Part shown: positions 49,401-62,400 of the stretch, piece after piece | Layout of the letters: every line of letters begins with the position of its first letter | How positions within the stretch are numbered: the stretch's first letter is position 1 | Assembly (NCBI GenBank): GCA_947000775.1 | Contig: CAMQGK010000516.1 | Coordinates: forward strand, 372,001-436,000 | DNA: 64,000 nt | Direction: 5' to 3' | DNA from: Pterois miles | Taxonomy: Eukaryota; Chordata; Actinopteri; Perciformes; Scorpaenidae | Notes under the pieces: model-generated | The model's database searches: none | Seen by the model: only the letters and a program-made list of their open reading frames with translations | Told to the model about the DNA's origin: nothing | Made by a program: the position numbers and the translations under genes

Positions 49401-52400
49401 GTAAAATCCTTACCACCCTTGCTGACAGGGAGTTGACAGGGATTACATCTGTCGTGAAGCTGCTGTGATGGATTCTAATCAGATCTAAAGATGTGCTGAT
49501 AAAGTTTGACTGAGTGAAGGAGGTTAGAAGCTAATGGGTTTGAATTGTGTGCTGCATCTAAGCCACAGGGAGGAAGTTATCTGTTAGATGGTCATGATTC
49601 ATGCATTAGCAGCCTGGCCATCCATATCCAGAGGCTTGATTTTAATCTATTCTCAGACTCTAGATGGCTGCACACCGATCCACTCCGCTGCATGTCACAA
49701 GCCTTAGAACAGTGATTCTCAAAGTGGGTCTGTGGCACTCTGTCAGGGGGTCTGTGAAATGATTTGCTATAAATTATATAATTATAATTTTTCTCATTAA
49801 AAGGTGCAATTCTTCAGATGGAGACCATTTTATATCGAGCGACAGCTACATGCGTCATGTGTCTTCAGGTGCCAGCGAAGAAAGCCATGAAGCTGGCCAA
49901 GATAAAGAGACATCTGATTTCAAAGCATCCTGAATATCAGAGCAAAACAAAGTGGTGTTAACATGATTCAGATTGAAATATGTTTCTATTTATCACTATC
50001 AAAGAGGTCTTAAGTATTTAAGTTGAAAAGTTTTTGAAATAGTTCCAATGGTATCTAAGAGTACAAATAGTAGTAAGCATTATGGTTAATCAGTGTTACG
50101 ATTATGATTTTGAGGTCCTTTCCTCTAAAGCAGCAGTGGGTGGGGTCAGAGCAAATATGATTAGAAAAGTTATTTGTATAAAACAGTCACTATATCCTGA
50201 CAGTAGTGCATGAGACAGGTAATCTGAAAAAACAGCTTGTGCCTCTGTGTGCTCTGGTGTCTGGTGGTCCTAATGGCATCTGCAAGATTTCGTAAACTGG
50301 AGGAAAACAGCCAATCAAAGCTGATCTGCCATCCAGCTGCTGTCTATGAAAGCCAGCTGTCAATCGCTTGCGAACTTCAACCAAACGGTGAAAGGCAGCG
50401 CTGATTTAATATGAATCAGTATTCTGTTACTGTAATGCCTATATCTGTCCTCACCCGGTAACCATGTTGAGATCTGTTGAGGAAATACCAAGCACCATCC
50501 ACCAGAAAGAAACGCTCAGAATGACCTGTGATTGGCCAAAGTCTTCTGTCACAGGCCTAGATTTTTTTAAAGCCCTGAAAACAGTCATGAGGAGATGCAG
50601 AAGTCTAGTTTTCTCTCAGAACACTTTAATAACAATATTCAAGGTTATTATGGGATTTTTGTGCAGTGATGCCAAAGGCTTTCTGCCTACTGAAGCTGGC
50701 CCCAAAAAGTTTGAGAACCCTTGCCTTAGACCAGGGGTCGGGAACCTCTGGCTCGCGAGCCAGATGTGGCTCTTTTGATGGCTGCGTCTGGCTCGCATCT
50801 CGGCGACGGTCTCTGTTTACCGTTTCCATGGCGACTAGAAAGCCGGCTCGCTATGAGGCAGAGATCAGACGAAGTCCGGCTTATATACGGCTGATATACG
50901 CGTCTGCTTTGTTTACCGTTTCAACATCACGTTGAAAAGAACACTGGCCACCGCAGGACTCGCTTGCTCTCTATTGTTTACTTCCTTGAATTCTGTCGCA
51001 CTAAATATACGTGTTTTCAGGGCGATGCCGTGTCTGCAGCGGTGAAAAGGAGGAGACGCAGCTCGCCAGCGGGGGAGAGACCTACTGGTTCTGCTCGCTG
51101 GGAAAGGGGACAAACGCCGATTGATAGCGGCTCCATCTGCGTTCAGAAACAGTGTCAAACCACTAATTTCAGCGGGAAAGTGGCAAACATACATGTCGTT
51201 GTGTTTATCTATCAATCAATCGCGTAGGCAACGCAGAGACACTTTGTTCAAGTGGGGTTGCCGTATTTTGCTGTCCAAAATAGCGGTCGATGTGCGCATG
51301 CGCAAAAGGCTCCTTCGCAGCTCAGGTAGTGACAACGGCTCGTTTTAATCGAGTTGTCAACGAGCTAATTGCAGAAACTCTTTTGAGAACATGGCTAAAA
51401 GAAAAAAAGACGAGGAGTATCGTACTTTTCAGCAGCAATGGACAGAGGAATTTGCCTCTGTGGAGAGAGCAGCTTCTGCAGTGTGTCTAATATGCAATGA
51501 TATTTAGTTTTAAACATATTGTATGGCTCTCACGGAATTACATTTGAAAATATGTGGTGTTCATGGCTCTCTCAGCCAAAAGGGTTCCCGACCCTTGCCT
51601 TAGACAATAGTAGAATGTTTTATGCAGTACATGACTATACCAGCAGGGGACTCTCCAGCTTTAACTGTGAATGGGAGGATGTATGCCTGTAAAGCCCCTG
51701 TCATCGGCAGCTGATCCAAACTATGTGTACTGATGATGTTTACCGACTTGTTCCAGCCTTCCTCTCAGCCTGTTTACTTTCCATTAGAACCAAATTGACA
51801 CCTTCCATTTACAGAATCGAAGAGGCACCCAGTTTCAGCTGTGTGTGGTCTGCTTTAACCCCCTTGCACTGTCGGCTAACTGAGTCCCTACTGAGCTCCT
51901 CTTTTAGACCAGCTGCTGAGCAGACCTCTCACTGTGATCTAAGTTACAGATGTAGCAGCATGGGCTGAATCACTCCACTGAAATCAGATTAATAATACAT
52001 GGCAGTCGATCGACAAGCACTCTGAAGGGCTGAGATCTGAGACGGGGCTGAATGAAAGAGACTGATGTGTAATTCATGGACCTGTTAGACTGAGATTTGT
52101 AGCTTTCTCATATTCACTGTCTGCTGATGTTCCCATTTGATTTTGTCATTTTTAGTTCCCCGAGGTATTTTTTGACCTGGACCCTATTTTCTATTTTCTG
52201 GACAACATTTTTTGAAATTGAGCAGTCCCTCTGTACTGAAACAATTTCAAAAATTGCTGTCCTCACTAGTCATTTATTGTGCTTTCACATCAGAGACCTG
52301 GACCCGGACCTGAATACACTTGACCCCAAAGTCCAGTTCATTTGAATAGTGTGAATGCTCCATACATCCATAAAAGGTGGTCTCGGGCACAGATCATGTG

Positions 52401-55400
52401 TATTCAGGTGTGGTCCAATTGTACTCACACACAAAAACATGAAAAAATAGGGTCCAGGTTGAAAAAGGCAGTAGTTACCCTTTAAATTCATTATTTCTTC
52501 TCTGTCACTTTTCATCCATTTCCCTACCCCAGCCTCCTTCCCAGTTCACGGCTGGGTGCCGCTCTCTCCTGCCCGCCTGTCTTTGAGTTCAGTCGACGAG
52601 ACCACAGAGGGATCAGAAACGCCGTCTGGCTCCAGAGCTGGAGATGAGCACCAGTGGATGGTGAGTTAGAAATAGAATCACTGTTGGCATCAGAGTTGGT
52701 GTTTGGCTTCATGAGAAGTCTGTGATGCTAATCACTGCTAGTGACATTGCACTGCGAAATCATTCATCCTAGTTAAAGTTTCAGCTATTACTGAGTCCGT
52801 AAATACTCATTTTCTTAAGTGAAAAAATCGGCCAGTGTAGGAAGATTAGTTCAACCCACATCCTATATTTTGTGGAAATGAGCATCAGTTTATTTTCAGA
52901 AGACAGTATATGAAAGACTGATGAAATTTTGAAAAAGTACTTGATTTTCGAAATCCCTGAAACAAGTCAATTGTCAAAATAAACAAGTTGACATGATTTC
53001 TTGATGACTTTTCTCTCACCACAAGGTCTATTTAGAGGCTGCTCTGGAGCTTTCGATCATTCCGCATGTTCTTCTTCAGCAGATGAAGTTTGTCCAGTAG
53101 TCATGGAATTGTAAATCTTGAAATTCCTGTTTTTCTTAGCACTTCAAAGGAATACTGCCAAAATGGTCAGTTGTATCAGCTACTCTCCCTGTGTTACCTT
53201 GAATTCTTGAAGGAAACTGTTTTTCTCGCAAATGGAGAATAAATCATTCTGACAGCTGTGAGTACTGACAACAGCCATGTTCATTGTTTCCACTCATTAT
53301 GATAATTTTGCATTCATAATGATCATTTTATGGGAGTGGCTTGTGTGGCCTGGAGGGAGGCCTGAATGGACAGGCTGTCAGTGTCATCAACTCAACAACT
53401 TTCTTGCTAGATTTAGCAACTTCTGGAGATAGTGCTCCACTTTACATTGGATAGGAGTTGACTACACTGGGCTGGGTTTTTCATTTGGATATTTTTTTAA
53501 ATCCAGTGTACTCTTGAACATTTTTGGAATCAATTCCATAATAACCTTTCAGCATATTGTAATTCAAGTGTTCTTAGAGAAAACTAGACTTTTGCACCTC
53601 CTCATGGCTTTATTTTCAGGCTAAAAAAAATCTAGCCTGTGATGGAAGACTTTGACCAATCACAGGTAATTTTAGAAAGAGAGTGTTCCTATTGGCTGTG
53701 CTCTCATAAACAGCAGCTGGACGACAGACTCCAGATCAGCTCTGATTAGTTGTTTTTCTCCAGTCTGTGACATCCTTCAGATGCCATTAGGAGCACCGGA
53801 GGACAAAGAGGAACATGATGTTTTTTTCATGCACTACTGTCAGGATATGGTGACCATTTTATAAAAATAACTTTTTAAAATCATATTTGTTCCATTTCTA
53901 CCCACTGCAGTTTTAAATTGGACATAACATTCATTCAGCAACATTCATTTTTGCAGTGCGATGTTTTGGCTTTGAGATTCCTGAAGTGTCACATAAGTGT
54001 TTCAATCTATTGCTCATAAAACTCTTCAGGAGGAGTTCAGCCATCCTGTGGAGAGTCTCGCCTTAACGGTGGATGAGGTCATCAATGTGCGCAGAGTGCT
54101 GGTCAAAGCAGAGATGGAGAAGTTTCTTCCAAGCAAAGAGCTGTACAATAACCTGAAGAGAGGCAAGGTAATGAAGTGGAAATTCCCTCCTTGCTTTTTC
54201 TCACTGTGCTGTGCTTACAGTAAACAGACTCAGTAACTAGTGTATATGTGTGTGTGTTTTTCAGGTTTGCTGCTGCTGCAGAGTGAAATTCCCTCTTTTC
54301 TCATGGCCGTCTACCTGTGTACTGTGTAAAAGGTATCAAAGAAGACTTTCCTCTCACCTTTTAGGGATTTTTGAAATGTTTAATCTGTTTATTTTTGAAT
54401 GCTACTTGATGTTTGTTCCTGAGCCATAAGCAAGATATACTAGGTAATAGTTCTCTTCTCATTAATATATTTTCTGTAAATTGATTTTCTGTTTGCTTTT
54501 TATGTACTTATCTGTGACATACTTAACAAAATTATATTTAAGTTTATGCTTACGGTTTGATAGAGTAGCCTCTGAGAGTGTATGAGAGTTTGTAAACGTA
54601 TAGATTTAGATGTGAATTTACTTCAATTCAGAATTTTCTCCGTTTTTGCATTCTCCTTTCACTGTGGAGGCAGGTGATAAAAACTAATTTTATTTATTAT
54701 ATTAATTTCATCACAAAACATCAAGTCAGATAGCAAAAGGATCAAGTCTCTTTATCTAATGCATAAATCATTGGCAAAGAACTACATGTTAAATGAGTAT
54801 ACCAGCAGTGAAAACTACAGAACTAGTAGTTTACTGAGAGTATACTTTAAAGTGCTTTCATAAACTAAAAAATGGACTACAGGTATATAACAAGTAGGCT
54901 AACAGTATAGCTATAAGTTGACTTGTAGTATAGTTCACTTCATAGTATAGTTGTAGTACAAAGTACAACTTAGATGTAAAGTAGTTGTGTTCTCAGAGTT
55001 TACTATTATTAGGCTTATAGTATATTTAGAAGTTTACTTTGATAAACTAAAAAGTGGGCCAATTTAGTCCCAAGAAGTACCGAAGTAGTACACTTACATA
55101 CCAATAGTACATTGATATTAGTTTACTTATTACATAAAGTATACTTGGGAGATATACTTGAACTTTATTATTAGTTTAGCTGATAAAATAAACTTGAAGT
55201 ATACTTCTTTTTCATGAGAGACATAAAGGTCTGTATGCTGTCTGAAAGCCTCTGTACTGTCAAGATAATGTATTTTTTCATCCTAAAAGAAGTAAAATTG
55301 AAATATAGTCAAACAATAAGTATATTAACAGTAAATATAAGTCTAAAATTCTGAAAACTTGTAAGTGTTTTTAAGAGTGTTTATTCAGTGTGAATGTTCA

Positions 55401-58400
55401 GTATGAAAATGTGTCGACAGCTTTAAGCTTGCTGCCCTCTATAATTCAGTTACTGGGTGGAAGTTTAAAAAAGTCAGCTTTGATTGATTTAGCTGCTGCT
55501 TGAGGCAGACAGTTCACATGAAACCTAAAATGAAGCACTGATATTCATTCATCTATTGTGAATGGCACTCTGTCATTTATTGGTATTAGACCTAATGTTC
55601 ATTGCATCAGGATCATGATAAAAGTATAGTCTAAAAAGTAAACTAGCAAAGTATTTCTTCAGATTTGACACAAACAGCCACTTGGACTCAAGGATGAACT
55701 GATTAGATTTTGGTGGTCAAAGGTCAAAGTCAGTGTGACCTTATATCCGTCCCATTCTTGTGAAAGCGATATCTCAGGAACATCGTGAGGAAATTGTAAT
55801 TACATCTGCCACAGACATCCACCTGGAAAGCAGGATGGTCAAAAGTCACTGTGAAGTGGTGACGTTTTGGACAGACAGGGATGTAAACTGCAACTTGATT
55901 GGCTGGCAAAGGCACATAACTGCGAAGCGGTAACTCTAGTTAAGCTTAAGAGGATTCATCAAATGTTTTTTTATGACCATCATAGCCTTAAGCTTCTGTA
56001 GGCAGAATTCTGTTGGCAGCATTGGGTAAAAAATCCTTAATAACCTTTCAGTATATTTTAATTCAAGTGTTCTAAGAGAAAACTAGACTTTTGCACATCA
56101 TGGCTATGTTTTCAGGCTTTAAAAAAATCTAACCCATGATGGAAAGCCAATTACAGGCCATTTCAGAGAGAGAGAGTGTTCCTATTGGCTGTGCTCTGGC
56201 TGGTGGGCGGTGCTTGGTTTTTCCTCAGCAATCATTTCAATATTGGAGAGCTTAATTTTGTCAGTGGTATTGCTCAATAGATTTATCATGGTCATCGTAT
56301 GATACAAGCTAATAAAAATCTTTCTTCTTCACCATGTATTGGTGTACTGATTCATTTTTGTTTCTCTTACAGATCTGTCTGCAGCTCCTGCAGTGCAAAG
56401 GTAACTTTAAGAACTTATAGTATGTGTTTAGTGATGGCAACCATCAAGTGCTTTTTGCTTTATTTTCATGCTTATTTGGCTATGTATTGCTTTGCAAAAC
56501 AATACCAAGAGTTTAAATGGGATATTGTACCACTTGTACACTGTACATTATTTCAGTTTGTCAAATAATTTGTTTAATGATGTGGCTGGTATGTCTGTTG
56601 ATGGCAATTCTTCTGTTGCTCTTTTGTTGGTTTTCATGTGTTGCCTCGGTCACAGACAGTGTTGGATGTCTGGTACTGTGCTCTGTGTAGGTTTGAGGCT
56701 GTTTGGATTTTGTGTGTATTTTTGTGTAATTCTAAATGATGTGTGTAGTGCTGTTGTTTTTTGGGTGCTGTGACTCATTTGTGTTGTATTGTGGTAAATA
56801 CATGGGTATGTGTTATGTGTTAATTTGTGAAAGTGATTTGTATGACAGCTGATGGTCATGGCTATTTGCTGTGTAAGTGTGGAGTCCTGAGTGTATTTTG
56901 AATCTATCTATATATGAATCTAATCTATACTTTATAAATACTTTTATTAACCCCCTGAGACCCATAATCCCAACTGACTTTACTGTCTTTCAGAGACTCT
57001 AGTACGTTCAGTGAAGGCCTAATGTGAAGAAACCTGAAAACTAAATAACACCCCAAATTTAGAGCAAGGAAACTTTATTGAGGAAAAACTGGCATGGCCA
57101 TTTTCAAAAGGGTCCCTTGACCTCTGACCTCAAGATATGTGATTGAAAATGGGTTTTATGGGTACCCATGAGTCTCCCCTTTACAGACACGCCCACTTAA
57201 TGATAATCACACAGTTTTTTTTCATATGTTATAAATGTGTTATTTTTGCCTATTCTAAAATGTCTGCATATTGGGGTCCCTAAACAGTCCTGGAATTACA
57301 TAAACTGGGTATCACTGTAAAACTGAGACTCTTGTGGATCCAATGAGCCCAACTGTATTCATGTGTGATGAGGTTAATCTTCATAGTAGTCATTTTATTG
57401 AATTGAGACCATTTTTTTTTTTATTTGACCTCACTATATAAAATGACCTGTGGTGACCTCTAGGGTAATCACAGCCTCACGAAACTTTACAGCCACAAAC
57501 TAGAGACGTAGAGCATTCAGAGAATGGATTTGGCATAGAATTGGGTTTACTAAGTAGATTAACAATAAGGGGATTTCTGAGCAGTTTACAACAACAGAAG
57601 TGCTCACCATCCAATCACTGAAAAATGGAGTTCTTGCAGAAATCTCCAAATATCAAAAGTTTTTGATACCAATTCACAGCATGGCTTTTTCTATGGTGTT
57701 CCTTAAGGTCTTGGTGTCATAATGTAGTGTTTTGTAGGAATTATTGATCATTTTTATCAATTCTCCAGTGGTAAAAATATTTAAATTTAGCACCAAATCT
57801 GTGTAACAAATGGTAGGAACCCCAACTTTTGAGACACAATAGAGCATAGGGATGGTCATCATATACGTCGACCATAATGTTATAAACCCTTATAAACTTT
57901 TACCATTCTTTTTAATTCATTCATTCATTCATTCATGTTTATGTCTGATTCATGACAAGAACAACTTGACAGTGACAGTGACAGTCAAGTTAATCTTCAG
58001 GTTTCCAGCTTCCAGATGATGCTCACCACTTCTATGTGATATTTAGTGCTGACCTGCTATCTCCACCTAAAGACCCCCGGTATCCCCCTAAAAAATGAGA
58101 AAATGACTATTGTGGGTCTCAGAGGGTTTAAGTATTTTACCCTCAAGTCTGTTGTGTCTCCTCCAATTACAGTTCACTTTCCCTTCTCTGTTCTCTGTCT
58201 CGTTGCTTTCCTCTTGTGCCTCTTCCTGTGCTCCAGATGAAGATTCCCTCCAAGAAGATGGCTCATATTCCTGTGTACACTGTAGGTTTCCACAGCACTC
58301 CAAAGAGCCATGGACACAAGAGCCAAGTCTATAAGTGAGTCTGTGTCTATCTACAGAGACGGTCAGAGCCTGTTGTGACAACAGAGAAGCTGACTTAAAA

Positions 58401-59318
58401 TAAGAGATATGAGCTAAAAATATATATTTTGCTGTATAGAGTGATTAAGATTTTGAAAGGCTTTTGCCTAGCTGACAGAATAGCTTAAGGCTTGCTCAGT
58501 CCATGCATTAGACAGTGTAGTACAGAGGATACAACATAAATCTGAAGGGTTCTGAGAAGGAAAAATCAGTCTTTGACTGGCCACACCCTATGACAGAGGT
58601 GACCTGTAACGAGGGATTACACATTGTTTTAGTTTAACCACTAGGCCCTAGGGTGCTGGAAGGTGTGGTTCACCTAGACAGACATACCCAGAGTTAATCT
58701 AGAATACCTCCACAACTACCAGGATGATGCATGACCTCAGAGAACTCATCCCCAGTGTCAGTAACATTGTGACTGTTACTACGTCTGAGTAAATTGTGAT
58801 GAACCAAATGAAAAAATTACATTTGTATCATTGCCTAAAATATTTTCTAGATTAGAGAGTGGATAACACTATTACAGCAATGATGCCATGTACAGAGATT
58901 TGGCCACTTGGATATCAAAAGTGTGCAAAATGGATTTTCTACCTCTTGAAAGGGAATCTGGCTATAAAATATGACATTTACATTTACCCTGTGCATCATC
59001 AGATTCTACTATTGTGCACAATATAAAATCAATAAACAAATAGACTGTATAATATTGACTGCGAATGGAGTAGTTTTATTACAGTATAATAATGAAATAT
59101 GATCAAGTAAAACTTAGATAATAGCAAATATGATCAATAACAATATAAATAAGGTAGCAAAAAGAATCCAAATTCAAGTATGTACATTCAATATAAAAAC
59201 AGTTAAAAGTATAAATATAATTTCTTGTGTGTTGATTTTGAAACTAAAATACTGAAATCATTGCCAAACATTGTTTGAACAAAATACACTTTACACTTAG
59301 AAACAATACCACCACAGC

Positions 59319-59400
<82 letters not shown>

Positions 59401-62400
59401 TCTCTAATAGACAAAGTAGCATTCAGTCTGATCATTCGTGCTCCCAAGAGGATCCGTCTTTTGATTTCTGTGACCTTCCCTCTAGTCCCACAATCCTGAC
59501 TAACTAAAAACTAAAAATGACCATGAAAACCCTCAGTTAGCTGATGCAACGAGTTAAGCCAACTAACTACACCTAACTAGCTCACTAACTAGAAAGACAA
59601 ACTGACAGATAGATAAACAGATTTACTGGTTTGCTGCTGCTCAGATGCAAACAAGCATGAGTGTGCATGCGCAAGCTTGAAGGATGATGTCTGACCTGCA
59701 GCTTCTACTATAATGATACATCTGTAACAACCTTTTTTTTTTTTTTTTTTTTTTTTAACTTTGAGCACAAAATTAAGTCCAAAAAATGTCAAACAGTGTC
59801 AGGAAATGACTCAAATAAATATGAAATATCATAGAAAAGCCAAAATACACTGGAGAAGGACTTGAAGTGTCCACAGCCACGTTAGCAGCTCTGTGAGGCT
59901 GTAAGAAGCATTTAGTTCAAAGCACTGCTGTGGCTTATGTCAGTATGTTAAAATTCTCATGTTTAGTAGGTGTAGCGTTTCAGTGTTTTATTTCGTTTTG
60001 GGGAGGGGGTGGTATTTTTAAGCCTTTTCTTGCTTTTATTTGTGCAGTTGGGGAATGACAAGAAAGGCGTGAGAGCAAGGGGATGACATGCAGCAAAGGG
60101 CCATAGGTTGGAATTGAACCCAGGCCGCTGCCAAGGACTTAGCCTAGGTATAACGTTATCCATATTCACAATCTTATCTTACTGTATTGTAATGCTAACA
60201 TTCACTAGTTAGCACTAACTAATCACAAATTACAGCTGAGGCTGATGGGAATGTCATTAGTTTTGCAGGTATTTGTTCAAAAACTAAAGTATCAGACAAT
60301 TCCATTTTTGAACTAATGATGGCACTAGAGGAAAGGTCAGGGGATCACCAAAGTTATTTATTCACTAATTCCTCCTGAGGGTGGACATGAATTTCTGCAC
60401 CAGATGTCAAAGAACTCCATCCAACAGTGGTCAAGTCACTAGGTGTCATCATCTGATGAACCTGCATATTTCAGACAGCAATTTCAGTCTGGAACTAAGT
60501 GGTGGTTTGAGAGACCAACATTGACATTCCCAGAACCAGTACCATGGCTAAAAATCTAGATAATCTGTATGCTGTGTTGATATTTTGATATGATAAATGT
60601 AATAGGGAAATGGGAGTCTGTAGGGCTCTATCCCTCTACTGTTGTTCTTCTACTGTATATGTGACTATTTACTGATGCTGAAGAGGCTGTTTATTAGCAT
60701 CTACCCATCTGAGGGCATTCAACTTTGCCTTTTTGTGTGTAATTTCCAAAGTTCACTCAAGGTAAAGTTGACTTGACATTTGAATGGACTTCTAGCTTGA
60801 CACACAGACACTAAGGCCCAGTTTCAACCATTCACTACACTTGTACAATCCAAGGACAAATGCACAGCTTGGGTTAAGAACACACGTTAAATCTATTTAA
60901 GTCTCCCCTCTCCCTCAAGCCAGTGATTGCTAACCTTCTCCAACCTAAGTAGAAACAGCCTCTGTGCTTAGCTCAACCAATCGCATATTGCCTACTCAAT
61001 CCAATCACCAGCATCTGCCCCCCCCCCCCCATCTTTTTGTTATATAATTAGAGCAGTGCCTCTAAGCAGCTATTATGTAATAATTACCCAGCTGTCATTA
61101 TCCTCACCCCTTGCGCCTGTGTGAAGACAGACAAGGAAGTGAGAGTGGATGGACGTAAAGAGAGACACAATATGAGAGCTAGACAGTGAGTTAGAGAGAA
61201 AGCATGCACCTGTCATCACTTCCTGACCGTGCAGCTATAAGGACAGAAATAGCAGGCTTTATAACAATTGTTTTTAATCAGAAAAGATGACTTTTATCTT
61301 TTCTTTAGTGACTGTGATGGTTCCACCCCAGTGCAGTATATCTTTCTTTCTTTTTTTGTGCGCAATTTGTCATGTTGCATTTATATTAAATAAGCTTAGA
61401 GAGGCAAACAAGATAAAGTCTAGCTTCATGTATTCCTGCTGCTCAGCTGATTTACTGTGAGCAATGTGTGTCTGTTTAACTATTGAACAGTCAGTATTAA
61501 TCAGTTTGTATTTCCTTTTAAAATGCTGCCACAACAAAGATATTAAAGTGGCACAATTAACTCCTTGAACAGGAGAAGAAGAGTAGGGCTGTGTTTTGGC
61601 AGGTATCTGGCAATACCATTTGAATTATGATACTGGGGTATATTGTGATACTGTAAGTAAGGCAATATATTGCAATTTTTTAATTTAATTTTAGGAAAAG
61701 TATTATAAAGTGGGCATGTCTGTAAAGGGGAGACTCATGGGTACCCATAGAACCCATTTTCAGTCACATATCTTGAGGTCAGAGATCAAGGGACCCCTTT
61801 GAATATCAATATGCTAGTTTTTAAGATTGCAGAAATTTAAGAAGAAGATAGAAGATATTCCTTTATTAGTCCCACGAGGGGAAATTCAATTTTTTCACTC
61901 TGTTGTTAACTTATACAAGGTACATGCAGACCCGAACACACACATGCACAAACATGCAACAATGGAGAGATGTCAGAGTGATGGGGCTGCTCCTGACAAG
62001 CGCCCCGAGCAGTTGGGGGTTTGGTGCCTTGCTCAGGGGCACCTCGGCAGTGCCCAAGAGGTAAACTGGCACCTCTCCAGCTACCAGTTCACACTCAGTT
62101 CTTGGTCCATGGTGGGACTTGAACCTGCCGCCCCAACTGAGCTACTGCCGCCCGAAAATTTGGAGCATTATTTAGCCTCATGCCCAACAGGCTAGTATGT
62201 CATGGTTGGTACCAATGGATTCTTTAGTTTTTCCAGTTTCATATGATGCCAGTACTTTCACTCTAGCTTTAAGACTGAACCTGCTACAAACTCAGGAATA
62301 TTGAAGCGGTCGGGCATGCCAGCAGGCCTTCAGATTTTTAAGATGTTAATTACAAATCAATACAGTGTTTTGGAGAATTGATACAGTAGCACAAGATATT

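Larger units (their letters stand above)
46091..52532. other. Intron 9
   Basis: It contains SINE U (46165-46457), a composite MITE/LTR/SINE (47563-49012), a hAT fragment (49710-49962), a MITE (50130-50694) and a complete hAT (50732-51597). The stretches 46460-47560, 49013-49709 and 51606-52532 show no exon or recognised element, apart from an A run at about 46948-46960. Confidence 0.7.
54333..56372. other. Intron 12
   Basis: It contains an AAGTATAC-type repeat (54795-55225) and a MITE M copy (55990-56245). The stretches 54333-54790 and 55230-55985 show nothing recognisable, though 55680-55935 resembles repeat sequence found widely in fish introns. Confidence 0.6.

Noticed and set aside
59275..59499. 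Open frames with alternating Tyr and Ile
   Set aside because: These are translations of the (TA)n microsatellite.
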